From contig NC_011894.1 in assembly GCF_000022085.1 (NCBI RefSeq), positions 141,001-205,000 of the forward strand: a DNA stretch of 64,000 bases, written 5' to 3'. The translations under genes and the position numbers were made by a program. Of this stretch, positions 1-8,588 are shown in pieces. Below the pieces are notes generated by a model, which had not been told where the DNA came from, did no database searches, and saw only the letters and a program-made list of their open reading frames with translations. The stretch is from Methylobacterium nodulans ORS 2060. GTDB lineage: Bacteria > Pseudomonadota > Alphaproteobacteria > Rhizobiales > Beijerinckiaceae. Position 1 is the stretch's first letter; every line of letters begins with the position of its first letter.

Positions 1-449
1 GTCGCCGTGCCCGCATTGCTCGCGGCGGCCGTCAGGCCATCCGCCCGGATCACGTAGATGACCGCGGCCCCCGTCGCGCCGGCGATCTCGGAGAGACGGA
101 AGCTCACCCTGTCCGCGAGGCCCGGCTCCGCCTGCGCCGCGACGACCCGCGCGATCTCCGGATCGGCGGCGAGCGCGAGCGGGAGCGACGCCTGTTTCTG
201 CATCTCGGCCCGCAGCGCGGCCACCTGGAGGGTGAGACCGGACAAGGCCGAGCGACGCAGATCCGCCAGCGCCGCCCGCTCCGCAATGCGCCCGCCGCTC
301 CAGGCCGCCAGCACGACGATCGCCAGGGCCGCAGCCCAGGCCAGGGCCTGCCGCCGGCGGGGCTCCGTCGGCGTTGCGGATTTCCGCACGCGGCCCCGCA
401 GCGTCGTGCGGGAGGCCGGAACGGGGCCGGGCCGCGTCTCCTCCGGCAT
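1..449 (-). CDS. dctB: C4-dicarboxylate sensor histidine kinase DctB, N-terminal part (runs off left edge)
   Basis: The visible 149 residues form the start of a membrane sensor kinase: a basic N-terminus, one hydrophobic segment near residues 36-52 (ALAWAAALAIVVLAAW), then the start of a periplasmic sensing domain with the DctB-like stretches LPLALAADPEIARVV and ATGAAVIYVI. The ATG at 449 has a GGGAGGG ribosome site. It is divergent from dctA, the usual arrangement. DctB senses succinate, fumarate and malate and phosphorylates the sigma-54 activator DctD, which would be expected downstream, outside the window. The kinase domains are not visible, so the assignment rests on the N-terminus and on context. 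Confidence 0.85.
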   Translation of the reverse strand, partial: MPEETRPGPVPASRTTLRGRVRKSATPTEPRRRQALAWAAALAIVVLAAWSGGRIAERAALADLRRSALSGLTLQVAALRAEMQKQASLPLALAADPEIARVVAAQAEPGLADRVSFRLSEIAGATGAAVIYVIRADGLTAAASNAGTA

Positions 450-505
450 CGGAAATTCCCTCCCTTTCACAACATCTTAACAAATTATTTGCCGGCCCGA
501 CGCGC

Positions 506-520
506 TGGCACGCCGGTTGC
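506..520 (+). promoter_or_regulatory. sigma-54 (RpoN) promoter of dctA
   Basis: TGGCACG-N4-TTGC matches the RpoN -24/-12 consensus, with GG at 507-508 and GC at 519-520 at the correct distance. Transcription would start near 532, leaving a leader of about 130 bases before dctA. dctA is sigma-54 dependent in rhizobia, which fits. An AT-rich stretch at about 462-490 is the only candidate for upstream activator (DctD) sites. Confidence 0.85.
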
Positions 521-665
521 CATCACGCCAGCCGATCGCGGCCTTTTCCGTCGGCAGAGGCTGCACACCGAAAGGTCAAGAGCAAGAGCCGGAATCGGTC
601 GGGCGCCTCATGCCCGGCGCGTCGACCGGCCCTGTCCGCAACCCTGAAAGCCGGGAGAACGCCCC

Positions 666-2015
666 ATGGCCGTGACCGTCCCATCGCCCCTGACTGCTCC
701 GCAGGCGCCGCCGGCGCCCAAGCCCCTCTACAAGACCCTCTACTTCCAGGTTCTCGTCGCGGTTGCGATCGGCATCCTGCTCGGTCACTTCTACCCGCAG
801 CTCGGCGCCGAGATGAAGCCGCTCGGCGACGCCTTCATCAAGCTCGTCAAGATGATCATCGCGCCGGTGATCTTCCTCACGGTCGTCTCCGGCATCGCCG
901 GCATGACGAATCTGGAGAAGGTCGGGCGCGTGGGCGCCAAGGCGCTGATCTACTTCATCACCTTCTCGACGCTGGCGCTGATCGTCGGGCTGGTGGTGGC
1001 CAATGTGCTGCAGCCGGGCCACGGCCTGCACATCGACCCCAAATCCCTCGACCCCAAGGCCGTCGCCACCTATGCGGGCAAGGCCAAGGAGCAGAGCATC
1101 GTCGAGTTCCTGATGCACATCATCCCCTCGACGGCGGTCGGCGCCTTCGCGGGGGGCGAGATCCTTCAGGTGCTGTTCTTCTCGGTGCTGTTCGGCTTCG
1201 GCCTCGCCTTCATGGGTGACCGCGGCAAGCCGGTACTCGATCTCATCAAGGTCACGGCCGAGGCGATCTTCGGCGTCGTCCACATCATCATGAAGGTGGC
1301 CCCGATCGGCGCCTTCGGCGCGATGGCCTTCACCATCGGCAAGTACGGCGTCTCGTCGCTCGCCAACCTCGCCTATCTGGTCTTCGCCTTCTATCTCACC
1401 TCGGCGATCTTCGTCCTCGTCGTGCTCGGGCCCGTCGCCCGCTACAACGGCTTCTCGGTGATCAAGCTGGTGCGCTACATCAAGGAGGAACTCCTCCTGG
1501 TGCTCGGCACCTCCTCGTCGGAATCGGCGCTGCCCACGCTCATCGACAAGATGGAGCGGGCGGGCTGCTCGCGGCCGGTGGTCGGCCTCGTGGTGCCGAC
1601 CGGCTATTCCTTCAACCTCGACGGCACCAACATCTACATGACCATGGCGGCCCTGTTCATCGCCCAGGCGACCGACACGCCGCTGTCGCTCGGCGAGCAG
1701 GCTCTGCTCCTCCTCGTGGCGATGCTGTCCTCGAAGGGCGCGGCGGGCGTGACCGGGTCGGGCTTCATCACGCTCGCGGCGACGCTGGCGGTGGTCCCCT
1801 CGGTGCCGGTCGTCGGCATGGCGCTGATCCTCGGCATCGACCGCTTCATGTCCGAGTGCCGGGCGCTCACCAACTTCATCGGCAACGCGGTGGCCTGCAT
1901 CGTCGTCGCCCGCTGGGAGGGCGAGGTCGACGAGGCCCGCCTCGCCGCAGCCCTCAACGGCAACCCGCTGCCGCTGGCGGAGGACGTCCCCGCCATCCTG
2001 CAGCCGGCGGAGTGA
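666..2015 (+). CDS. dctA: C4-dicarboxylate:cation symporter DctA
   Basis: A 449-residue inner-membrane transporter of the glutamate/dicarboxylate symporter family, importing succinate, fumarate and malate for growth on organic acids. It has about eight hydrophobic segments, the serine-rich re-entrant loop [10 protein letters not shown] near residue 280, the transport-core motif NLDGTNIYM near 320 and the second loop [13 protein letters not shown] near 358. Length is normal for the family. The ATG follows GGGAGAAC. It is divergent from dctB and has a consensus sigma-54 promoter upstream, so induction by dicarboxylates through DctB/DctD is expected. Confidence 0.97.
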   Translation: MAVTVPSPLTAPQAPPAPKPLYKTLYFQVLVAVAIGILLGHFYPQLGAEMKPLGDAFIKLVKMIIAPVIFLTVVSGIAGMTNLEKVGRVGAKALIYFITFSTLALIVGLVVANVLQPGHGLHIDPKSLDPKAVATYAGKAKEQSIVEFLMHIIPSTAVGAFAGGEILQVLFFSVLFGFGLAFMGDRGKPVLDLIKVTAEAIFGVVHIIMKVAPIGAFGAMAFTIGKYGVSSLANLAYLVFAFYLTSAIFVLVVLGPVARYNGFSVIKLVRYIKEELLLVLGTSSSESALPTLIDKMERAGCSRPVVGLVVPTGYSFNLDGTNIYMTMAALFIAQATDTPLSLGEQALLLLVAMLSSKGAAGVTGSGFITLAATLAVVPSVPVVGMALILGIDRFMSECRALTNFIGNAVACIVVARWEGEVDEARLAAALNGNPLPLAEDVPAILQPAE

Positions 2016-2060
2016 CGGCACGCCTCCCCGGCCCACCTCCCCGATCGGCTGTCGCAAAGG

Positions 2061-2085
2061 CCCCTCTCTCGCCCGGAGAGAGGGG
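2061..2085. terminator. Hairpin between convergent dctA and histidine phosphatase gene
   Basis: A perfect 10-bp stem, CCCCTCTCTC (2061-2070) with GAGAGAGGGG (2076-2085), and a 5-base loop. The T-run after it is weak. It lies between convergent genes and could serve both. Its sequence resembles the hairpins near 43.6 and 49.3-49.5 kb. Confidence 0.6.
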
Positions 2086-2120
2086 CTCGTCGTTTCCGAG
2101 CGCGTCGCTCGCTCCCCGAG

Positions 2121-2663
2121 TCACTCCCCGAGCGTGATCCTCTCGTCGCGCTCCAGGCGGATCCAGGCTCCGTTGTCGAGACTCCGGCCCGTGAGGGCCA
2201 TGATGACCCCCCAATGGCAGACGACGAGGGTGTGGGCCCAGTCGGGATCGGCCGCCATCTCGCTGCGGAATGCCGTCGTGCGCGCATGGAAGAGATCGTG
2301 CGGCTCCTCCGCGTCCGGCCACCAGACCTCCGCGACGGCGCCGAAATCGAGCTGCGGCCACGCCGAAGCGAGGGCGGTCCGTCCCGTGCCGATGTCGCAG
2401 CTCGCCGCGAACCGCTCGCGCACCGCACACGTCACCAGGACCGGGAGGCCGAGCCGCGCCGCCACGGGCGCCGCCGTCTGCAGGGCGCGCGTATAGGGCG
2501 AGCAGAGGATCCGTCGGATTCCCTCGCCGGCGAGAGCCTCCGCGGCGGCCTCGGCCTGCCGGTGCCCCAGGGGCGTGAGCGGCGCGTCCGGGATGTCCGG
2601 ATCCTCGCCGGTGGCGCCGTAATGCAGGTTGAACACGCTCTGTCCGTGCCGGAGAAGGATCAT
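2121..2663 (-). CDS. Histidine phosphatase superfamily protein
   Basis: 180 residues. The N-terminal LLRHGQSVFN carries the RHG phosphohistidine motif; SPYTRALQTA is the second arginine motif and VCHWGVIMALTG holds the second catalytic histidine. The family includes phosphoglycerate mutases and small-molecule phosphatases; the substrate cannot be read from sequence. It overlaps the upstream fusion gene by four bases (ATGA), so the two are translationally coupled and probably act in the same pathway. Confidence 0.85.
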   Translation of the reverse strand: MILLRHGQSVFNLHYGATGEDPDIPDAPLTPLGHRQAEAAAEALAGEGIRRILCSPYTRALQTAAPVAARLGLPVLVTCAVRERFAASCDIGTGRTALASAWPQLDFGAVAEVWWPDAEEPHDLFHARTTAFRSEMAADPDWAHTLVVCHWGVIMALTGRSLDNGAWIRLERDERITLGE

Positions 2664-4426
2664 CCACCATCCCTCAGAAGTCGGCCGAGGCGGGCGCCGT
2701 AGGCCGAAGCCGCGCGCCGGAGCCGCTGCGCCTCATCGGGGGCGGCTCCGCTCTCCGCGGCGAGGCTCGACGCGCCGAGCCGGAAGGCGAGGTAGCACAG
2801 GGCCAGGAGGGCGAGGAGGTCGGGATCGGGCCATCGGGCGCCCTCCCGAACCATTGTGCTGGCCAGGCACTCCTGCGCGTCCGGCGGCAGATCGAGTTCG
2901 ATGGCGGCCCCGGCCACGTCCCAGGCGATGTCCTGGCAGCCGACGAGGTCGTGGCCGGCATGATGCTCGAGGGCATCCGCCTTGCGCAGGCTCCCGTCCG
3001 GCAGCAGGAGCCATTCCCAGGGCTGGAGACGCCCGTCGATCAGGACGGGCCGGACCCGCTCGGCGAGGCCGGCGACCCGCCGCTCGTCCCAAGGATCGAA
3101 AAGTCGTGCGGTATCGTGTCCGAGCGCCTCGGCGGTGTTGTGGCGGGCCATCGCGACGAGGTCGGACAGGGCGGCGCCGCGCCCGGGCTCCGCCGGAAGA
3201 GTGCGGGCCCGGAAGGCGAGGTAGTGCCCGACCGCCTCGGCGAGCCGTAGAGGATCGATCGCGCCTGAGGTGAGCGGACGCGCCTCGGCGAGCCAGCGCT
3301 CCACCAGGAAGCCATGCACGAGGCCCGCCACGGGCGGCGTGAAGCCGGCCGCCTGCAGCTGCCGCGCGAGGGCCAGGGCCTCGTCCCCGGCAGCGCCCAG
3401 CCCGGCGAACTTGACGAGCCAGGTCGCTCCATCCGCCCGCGCCAGGAACTTGCGCCGCTCCTGCTGCGCATGGACCGGAGGCCATGCATCGAACGGCGCG
3501 GCCTGAAGGCTCCGCCAGGCGCCACCCGAGATGTCGTCGAGCGGCCCGTCGAGGGGTCCGATCAGGGATGCGACCCAGCTGTCGAGCCGGTGCACAGGTT
3601 CGCGCGCATCCAGGACGAGTTCGTCGAAGCCGATCGCGATCCGGCGGGTCGTCGCCCAGCGGGCGCGGTGGCGCGCCCGGGCCATCGGCCCCGGCTCGCC
3701 GGTGTGCCCGGGGAAGAAGACGAGCCGGGCCGGCGCGACGCCGCGCGCCTCCAGGTGATCGGCGACCGCGCCGAAGGAACTGCCGGACAGGCCCGGCCCC
3801 TCGTCGACGATGGCGATGTCGCCGCGGAGATCCCCGCACAGCGCGTCGTCCATCGCGCGGCTCAGCGAGAGCCGCCTCTCGAACGGATGGCCGACGGGTC
3901 GAATCGTCAGGGGCGGCGAGGCGCCAAGGGCCGAGGCCGTCATGGCGGCGAGCGGCAGGCCGATGCTGCGGATCCCGACGACGCGGGTGTCGCCCCCCAA
4001 TCCGGAGGTCTCGGCCGCCGCCGCATAGGCTTCCGGATACAGGGCGTAGAAGGCGAAGCCCTCGGCGCGCTTTCCCGTGATGCTCGTCGGAAGCAGCGTC
4101 CGCTCCACCGCCTCAAGCAGCCCGGGCGGTATCGCCTCGCAGGAGGTGAAGCCGCTGCTCCAGGAGCGCCGGACGGCGCGGGCAAGCGCCATCAGCAGGG
4201 CCGTCACGGCCTCCGACCCGGCCGAGGGCGTATCGGCGCCGTGCTGTACGAAGATTGCGTCGGCGATGCCCTGGCCCAGTTCGCCGACCTCGATCAGGGC
4301 TGCGACGAGCCGCCCGTGGCGCTCGATCCCCGGCGGGAGCGCCGCGGCCTGCCGGCAGAGCGCGGCGACCCGGGCGAGCCATTGCGGCGGATCGCCGGTC
4401 CGGGCCGTGTCCCCGTAGACGAGCAT
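2660..4426 (-). CDS. Phosphoribosyltransferase-like / kinase-like fusion protein, function unknown
   Basis: 588 residues. The first half looks like a type I phosphoribosyltransferase: a GIRSIGLPLAAMTASALG helix near residues 151-168 and a PRPP-loop-like AIVDEGPGLSGSSFGA near 205-220. The second half resembles aminoglycoside-phosphotransferase-type kinases: TWLVKFAGLG could hold the ATP lysine, and LEHHAGHDLVGCQDIAWD the catalytic and metal residues. I do not recognise a characterised member. The start has a strong GGAGGAGG site. The downstream overlap with a histidine phosphatase suggests a small-molecule route combining ribosyl transfer, phosphorylation and dephosphorylation; that is inference. 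Confidence 0.6.
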   Translation of the reverse strand: MLVYGDTARTGDPPQWLARVAALCRQAAALPPGIERHGRLVAALIEVGELGQGIADAIFVQHGADTPSAGSEAVTALLMALARAVRRSWSSGFTSCEAIPPGLLEAVERTLLPTSITGKRAEGFAFYALYPEAYAAAAETSGLGGDTRVVGIRSIGLPLAAMTASALGASPPLTIRPVGHPFERRLSLSRAMDDALCGDLRGDIAIVDEGPGLSGSSFGAVADHLEARGVAPARLVFFPGHTGEPGPMARARHRARWATTRRIAIGFDELVLDAREPVHRLDSWVASLIGPLDGPLDDISGGAWRSLQAAPFDAWPPVHAQQERRKFLARADGATWLVKFAGLGAAGDEALALARQLQAAGFTPPVAGLVHGFLVERWLAEARPLTSGAIDPLRLAEAVGHYLAFRARTLPAEPGRGAALSDLVAMARHNTAEALGHDTARLFDPWDERRVAGLAERVRPVLIDGRLQPWEWLLLPDGSLRKADALEHHAGHDLVGCQDIAWDVAGAAIELDLPPDAQECLASTMVREGARWPDPDLLALLALCYLAFRLGASSLAAESGAAPDEAQRLRRAASAYGARLGRLLRDGG

Positions 4427-4839
4427 GCGCGGGCCTCCTCCGGGGATGTCCGATCATGCCCGGCACAGCCCGTATCGCGCCGTCCGGGTCGAAGTTCCCA
4501 CCCGCTCATCGTTCCGGTTCCGTTGCCGGCCGTCCCAATCGAAGACTCACCATCTTGGGACGCGGCCCTATCCATGGCGCATCCAGAAGCGTTATCCGTC
4601 AGGGGCGGCGCAGCCAGTGACGAACGAAGCCGAGGCCGCCCGTTCCTGCGCTCGTGGAGGCCCCACCGGCCCGCTCGCCGGCGCATGGCCGCGATGGCAT
4701 CAACTCCATTTACCATAATGACGAAAAATCCTGTTCTTTCAGTCTAGCACATTGCAACGGCGATTTTCTTGGATAAGAATTCCTTAATCTCCCAAGCAAA
4801 GATTCCTGAAGATCGGCGGCGAGCCTCCGGGGGCCCTCC
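4427..4839. other. Divergent intergenic region with a possible promoter
   Basis: About 410 bases between divergent genes. The part nearest the cytochrome gene (4705-4810) is markedly AT-rich for this genome. It contains TTGCAA (4752-4757) and TAAGAA (4774-4779) with a 16-base gap, a plausible sigma-70 promoter on the plus strand. No gene or known repeat is visible in the rest. Confidence 0.4.
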
Positions 4840-6588
4840 ATGAACGAGATGGTGTCGAAGGATCGGCTCGCGGCTGTGCGGCCGCAGGCGGTCGGCGCTC
4901 GACCGAAGGGCGATCGCCTGCCGACGAGCGATGTCGGCACCGTGATCCTGCACTGGTCGAGCGCGGTCGCCATGGTGGCAAGCCTCGTGACGGGCTTACG
5001 CATCTCGGCCGATGCGCTCGATGCGGTGGTGTCGCGCTGGATATCGCCGGTGCTGCCGCAGGGCGAGGTCTGGACCGTTCACATCTTTGCCGGTCTGCTG
5101 CTCTTCGCGGTGTCAGTGGCCTATGTCGTCTACATGGCGCGCAGCGGCCTCGCGAACCGGATCACGCTGCGCAAGATGCGGGCGCTCCAGTACGCCCAGA
5201 CCGCGTCGCTGCGCTGGATGGGCGTCAACGTCCTCCTGCACTGGCTGCTGTTCGGGCTCGTCACCGTGCTCGCCGCGACCGGCATCCTGCTCTATCTCGG
5301 CCATGGCGGCTGGGTCGTGACGGTGCATGAGGCGGCGGCCTACGGCACCCTCGCCTATACGCTGGCCCACCTCGTCGGGCATTTCGGCTATGGCGGCTGG
5401 CGGCAATGGCTGCGGATCTTCCGGCCGGCCGCGCTCGTGCCGAGCCCGGCCCAGCGCAGCCGCCGGCCGATGCTGGTGGCGGGCCTCGTCACGGTCCCGG
5501 CGGTCGCGGGCGCCGTCGCGCTCGATCTCGGCAGCCGCGGCACGCTCACGGTGGAGCGGGTCGAGACGCCCCCGGTTCTCGACGGCGTGCTCGACGACGC
5601 CGCTTGGCGGGCCGCCCGCCCGGTGCGGGTGCGGACCCAGCAGGGTGCCAATCTCGGCGGCAGCGGCGAATCCACCGTCGAGATCCGCGCCGTGCAGGAC
5701 GGCAGCCGGATCCATTTCGCCTTCCGCTGGCAGGATCCGACCCGCTCCCTCGCGCGGCTGCCGATGGTCAAGCAGGCGGATGGCTGGCATGTCCACGGCA
5801 AGGGCGCCGGCGAGGCCGACGTCGTCGACTTCTACGAGGACAAGTTCGCGGCGATCTTCTCGCATGCGGACGGATTCGGGGCCGCCGGCGTCACCCATCT
5901 CGGGCAGAAGCCTCTCGCCGACAAACCCTCCTCCCTCAACCGGCGCGGCCTGCACTACACCACCGACGGCTCCATCGTGGACATGTGGCAGTGGAAGGCC
6001 TCCCGCGGCGGCCTTCTCGGCCATGTGGACGACCAGTATATGGGCCCGCCCCGCGAGCCGACGCCGGACGAGGCGGCCCAGCGCGCCCGCTACCAGGGCG
6101 GCTACTGGAATGATCCCGGCACGACGATCTACAGCTACAATTTCCCGTTCGAGGGGCCGGGCGGCTATGCGGGGCCGGTGAAGCCGAAGCGGCTGCCGGT
6201 CGACGCGGCGGCCACCATGGCGGCGCTCGGCCGGTTCGACCTCGCCAACCCCGACGCGTCCTACGACGAGGGCAGCCGCTGGTGGCTCACCGAGGCGGAT
6301 TCCCGTCCCTACAGCGAGGAGGACGATGCCCGCATTCCGGTCGGCACGGTGATACCCGGCGTGCTCAATATCGGCCGCTACGAGGGCGACCGGGCGGATC
6401 TGCGCGGCGGCGCCCGCTGGAAGGACGGGTTCTGGACTCTCGAAGTGTCCCGCGCCCTGAGGACCGGCAGCCGCTACGACGTCGATTTCGTGAAGGGCGA
6501 ACCGCTCTACCTCTGGGTCGCAGTCTTCGATCACACCCAGACCCGACACACGCGGCATGTCCGCCCCGTCCGCATCGACCTGCGCTGA
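4840..6588 (+). CDS. Cytochrome b561-type membrane domain fused to ethylbenzene-dehydrogenase-type heme-binding domain
   Basis: 582 residues. Residues about 30-200 form a four-helix cytochrome b domain, with histidines placed for heme in helices containing ILHWSS, VHIFAGLLLF, LLHWLLFG and VHEAAAYGTLAYTLAHLVGHF. A further hydrophobic helix near 212-230 leads into a C-terminal domain of about 340 residues beginning VERVETPPVLDGVLDDAAW, typical of EB_dh (DMSO-reductase gamma-subunit-like) heme-binding domains, probably periplasmic. The next gene is a flavoprotein reductase 20 bases away, so a membrane electron-transfer pair is likely. No molybdoenzyme subunit is nearby, so donor and acceptor are unknown. 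Confidence 0.75.
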   Translation: MNEMVSKDRLAAVRPQAVGARPKGDRLPTSDVGTVILHWSSAVAMVASLVTGLRISADALDAVVSRWISPVLPQGEVWTVHIFAGLLLFAVSVAYVVYMARSGLANRITLRKMRALQYAQTASLRWMGVNVLLHWLLFGLVTVLAATGILLYLGHGGWVVTVHEAAAYGTLAYTLAHLVGHFGYGGWRQWLRIFRPAALVPSPAQRSRRPMLVAGLVTVPAVAGAVALDLGSRGTLTVERVETPPVLDGVLDDAAWRAARPVRVRTQQGANLGGSGESTVEIRAVQDGSRIHFAFRWQDPTRSLARLPMVKQADGWHVHGKGAGEADVVDFYEDKFAAIFSHADGFGAAGVTHLGQKPLADKPSSLNRRGLHYTTDGSIVDMWQWKASRGGLLGHVDDQYMGPPREPTPDEAAQRARYQGGYWNDPGTTIYSYNFPFEGPGGYAGPVKPKRLPVDAAATMAALGRFDLANPDASYDEGSRWWLTEADSRPYSEEDDARIPVGTVIPGVLNIGRYEGDRADLRGGARWKDGFWTLEVSRALRTGSRYDVDFVKGEPLYLWVAVFDHTQTRHTRHVRPVRIDLR

Positions 6589-6608
6589 TCCTGCCCGGCG
6601 GCCCCGCC

Positions 6609-7652
6609 ATGTCCTCGACCTGCTCGCTCGTCATCAACGGCAAGGCCATCCGGGCCGCGCGGGGGGATACCCTCGTGGAGGCTGCACTGGCGGGCAAGAT
6701 CGTCATCCCGCACGATTGCGGCACGGGCCAGTGCGACACCTGCCGGGTGCGTATCTATGCGGGCGAGGTGGATGCGTGCGGCACCCGGCAGGGGAGCACG
6801 GTGCTCGCCTGCCAGGCCAGGGTCTCGGGCGACGCGGTGATCGAGTTCGACGCGGTCCCGGCCGTGGTGAAGCGCAAGGGCACGGTCACCGGTCTCGTCG
6901 CGCTCTCGCCCGAGATCGTCGAGGTGACGGTCGCGTTGGGCAAGGGGCTCGGCCACCGTCCCGGACAATACGTCGCCTGCAGCTTCGCGGGCTTTCCGGC
7001 GCGGGACTACAGCCCGACCCTGCGCAGCGACGGATCGGGCGAGCTGAACGAGCTGATCTTCCACATCCGGCGCATCCCCGACGGGATCGTCTCGTCCGAG
7101 CTCGGCCGGCGCATCCGCGTCGGCCATGAGGTGCGGGTGCGCGGGCCCTTCGGCAGCGCCTTCCATCGGCTCGGATCGGGCCGACTCGTGCTGATCGGCG
7201 CGGGAACCGGCTGGGCGCCGATCTGGAGCATCGCCCGCGCCGCGCGCTTCCGCGAGCCCGACCGCGAGATGGTGGTCATCGCGGGTGCCCGCGATCCCCA
7301 CAACCTCCACATGGGCGAGGCGCTCGACTGGCTGAGCCGCAGCGGCGTCGGGCAGGTGGTCGCCACCGCGAGCGGCGGCGAGCCCAAGCCCGGGCAGCTG
7401 GCGGGGCGCCCCACGGCCCATCTCCCGCACCTGCGCGAGAGCGACGTGGTGCATGTCGCCGGCTCCCCGGCGCTCGTCGCGGCAATCCGCCTGCTCGCGG
7501 CGAGCGTGAACGCCACCTGCTACGCCGATCCCTTCGTGGCCTCCGCGCGCAAGCGCTCGCTCCGCCACAAGCTGTTCGATCTGCTCTTCGCGCGCCGTCC
7601 CTCCGCCGATCCGGAGGTTCCGGTCCCGGCGGCACCCCGGAGCGCGGCCTGA
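6609..7652 (+). CDS. 2Fe-2S ferredoxin-type oxidoreductase with FAD/NAD(P)H domain
   Basis: 347 residues. An N-terminal plant-type 2Fe-2S ferredoxin domain has Cys37, Cys42, Cys45 and Cys68 in the usual spacing (HDCGTGQCDTC). It is followed by a ferredoxin-reductase FAD domain (RDYSPTLRS near residue 136) and an NAD(P)H-binding domain (LVLIGAGTGWAPIWSI). This is the layout of oxygenase and methane-monooxygenase-type reductases. The ATG at 6609 was chosen because the ferredoxin fold begins there. It probably passes electrons from NAD(P)H to the cytochrome b protein encoded just upstream. Confidence 0.85.
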   Translation: MSSTCSLVINGKAIRAARGDTLVEAALAGKIVIPHDCGTGQCDTCRVRIYAGEVDACGTRQGSTVLACQARVSGDAVIEFDAVPAVVKRKGTVTGLVALSPEIVEVTVALGKGLGHRPGQYVACSFAGFPARDYSPTLRSDGSGELNELIFHIRRIPDGIVSSELGRRIRVGHEVRVRGPFGSAFHRLGSGRLVLIGAGTGWAPIWSIARAARFREPDREMVVIAGARDPHNLHMGEALDWLSRSGVGQVVATASGGEPKPGQLAGRPTAHLPHLRESDVVHVAGSPALVAAIRLLAASVNATCYADPFVASARKRSLRHKLFDLLFARRPSADPEVPVPAAPRSAA

Positions 7653-7670
7653 GGGCGAGACCTTCCCTCG

Positions 7671-7715
7671 CCGTTAGAGCAGAAGCCCGTCGGGCTTCGC
7701 GGAAGCGGAATCACT
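7671..7715. repeat. Repeat family 3 (TAGAGCA), short copy
   Basis: TTAGAGCAGAAGCCCG followed by an inverted GGGCTTC and GCGGAAGCGGAATC. It shares the TAGAGCA start and hairpin form with copies at 19188 and 63233. Confidence 0.5.
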
Positions 7716-7794
7716 GCGGCGGCGTCGGCAGGGTGCGAGCGTCCGCTCGCCCGAACGTCGCCATCAACCTTTTACCCACGGCTACACACGGAGC

Positions 7795-7828
7795 TTGTAA
7801 TTCAGAGCGCGTTGTGTATCTATACACA
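7795..7828 (+). promoter_or_regulatory. hicAB promoter overlapped by an operator-like palindrome
   Basis: TTGTAA (7795-7800) and TATCTA (7817-7822), 16 bases apart, form a plausible -35/-10 pair. The palindrome TGTGTA-N4-TACACA at 7813-7828 covers the -10. HicB antitoxins carry a C-terminal DNA-binding domain and repress their own promoter, so this is the likely HicB site. Confidence 0.6.
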
Positions 7829-7893
7829 TCAGAGGGCATTAGCCGCCCTTGGAGGCCCGAGTCGATGGTTAGGAATCGTATGGGGAGCCGACG

Positions 7894-8103
7894 ATGTCGG
7901 GTCGCAAACGTAGTCGGAAGACACGCGATGTAATTGCCGCCCTGTTCAAAGACGATTGGGAATTATATCGCAAAGGCCCGGGCGATCATATTCAATTCAA
8001 GCATCAGAATAAGCTCGGCAAGGTTACTGTTGACAACGGCGAGCCGGAAATCCCCACAGGGACGCTTCGTAACATCTACAGGCAGGCCGGCTGGGAGTGG
8101 TAA
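7894..8103 (+). CDS. hicA: HicA family mRNA interferase toxin
   Basis: 69 residues, the usual HicA length. The protein has the double-stranded-RNA-binding-like fold pattern of the family: an N-terminal helix (RDVIAALFKDDWELYRK), the GDHIQFKH strand with the probable catalytic histidine at residue 32, a TVDNG turn, and PTGTLRNIYRQAGW at the C-terminus. HicA cleaves mRNA and is neutralised by HicB, encoded 54 bases downstream. The ATG has GGGGAGC upstream. The region before it is less GC-rich than the neighbouring DNA, as expected for a transferred module. Confidence 0.9.
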   Translation: MSGRKRSRKTRDVIAALFKDDWELYRKGPGDHIQFKHQNKLGKVTVDNGEPEIPTGTLRNIYRQAGWEW

Positions 8104-8157
8104 TCTCCTCTGTGCCGCCTGCGACCGCCCGGAATGGGCAGAGCCAGGGGCAAGGGT

Positions 8158-8574
8158 ATGGCCCGTATCGTTATGCTGATTCACGAGGAAGGGGGCGTCT
8201 ACGGCGCCTCCTTTCCTGACTTCCCCGGCGCGACGACCGTCGCGGGAGATCTGGACACGCTCTACACCAAGGCCGCCGAGATGCTGGCCTTCCACGTCGA
8301 GGGCATGGTCGAGGACGGGGACGAGATCCCGGTCCCGCGCACCCTGCAGGAGCTCCGGGAGGACCCTGTCTTCCGGGAAGATGCCGAGGGCGCAATCATC
8401 GGCCTCGTGGAGGTCGAGCTGCCCGGCAAGGCGGTGCGCGTGAACATCTCCATTGAGGAGAGCATCCTACGCCGCATCGACCGCGCCGCCGAGACGGCGG
8501 GCGAGACCCGCTCGGGCTTCCTCGTTGCCGCCGCGAAGGCACGTCTCGCGCAGACCAGCGGCGTCAGCCGGTAG
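8158..8574 (+). CDS. hicB: HicB family antitoxin
   Basis: 138 residues from the ATG at 8158, which has an AGGGGCAAGGG site; an in-frame ATG at 8134 would add eight residues. The N-terminal half is the HicB fold (GVYGASFPDFPGATTVAGDL, with an EM-LAFHVEGM helix) that blocks HicA. The C-terminal half (VNISIEESILRRIDRAAETAG) is a ribbon-helix-helix-type DNA-binding domain that would bind the upstream palindrome. Gene order toxin-antitoxin is typical. A strong hairpin follows the stop codon. Confidence 0.9.
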   Translation: MARIVMLIHEEGGVYGASFPDFPGATTVAGDLDTLYTKAAEMLAFHVEGMVEDGDEIPVPRTLQELREDPVFREDAEGAIIGLVEVELPGKAVRVNISIEESILRRIDRAAETAGETRSGFLVAAAKARLAQTSGVSR

Positions 8575-8588
8575 AGATCGACAGTGCA

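Noticed and set aside
58..480. A 140-residue plus-strand frame over dctB
   Set aside because: The minus strand encodes the DctB N-terminus with its membrane segment; the plus frame is low-complexity Ala/Arg/Ser.
2121..4426. Assigning the PRTase fusion to the Ter stress-response system
   Set aside because: Ter loci also carry TerD-type, ATP-grasp or TRSP-domain genes, none of which is present here.
4533..4560. Inverted TCCCAA/TTGGGA pair upstream of the PRTase fusion
   Set aside because: Six-base arms with a 16-base gap are expected by chance in a region of this length.
5113..6558. A 481-residue minus-strand frame opposite the cytochrome gene
   Set aside because: Shadow composition, and the plus-strand product has clear heme and membrane motifs.
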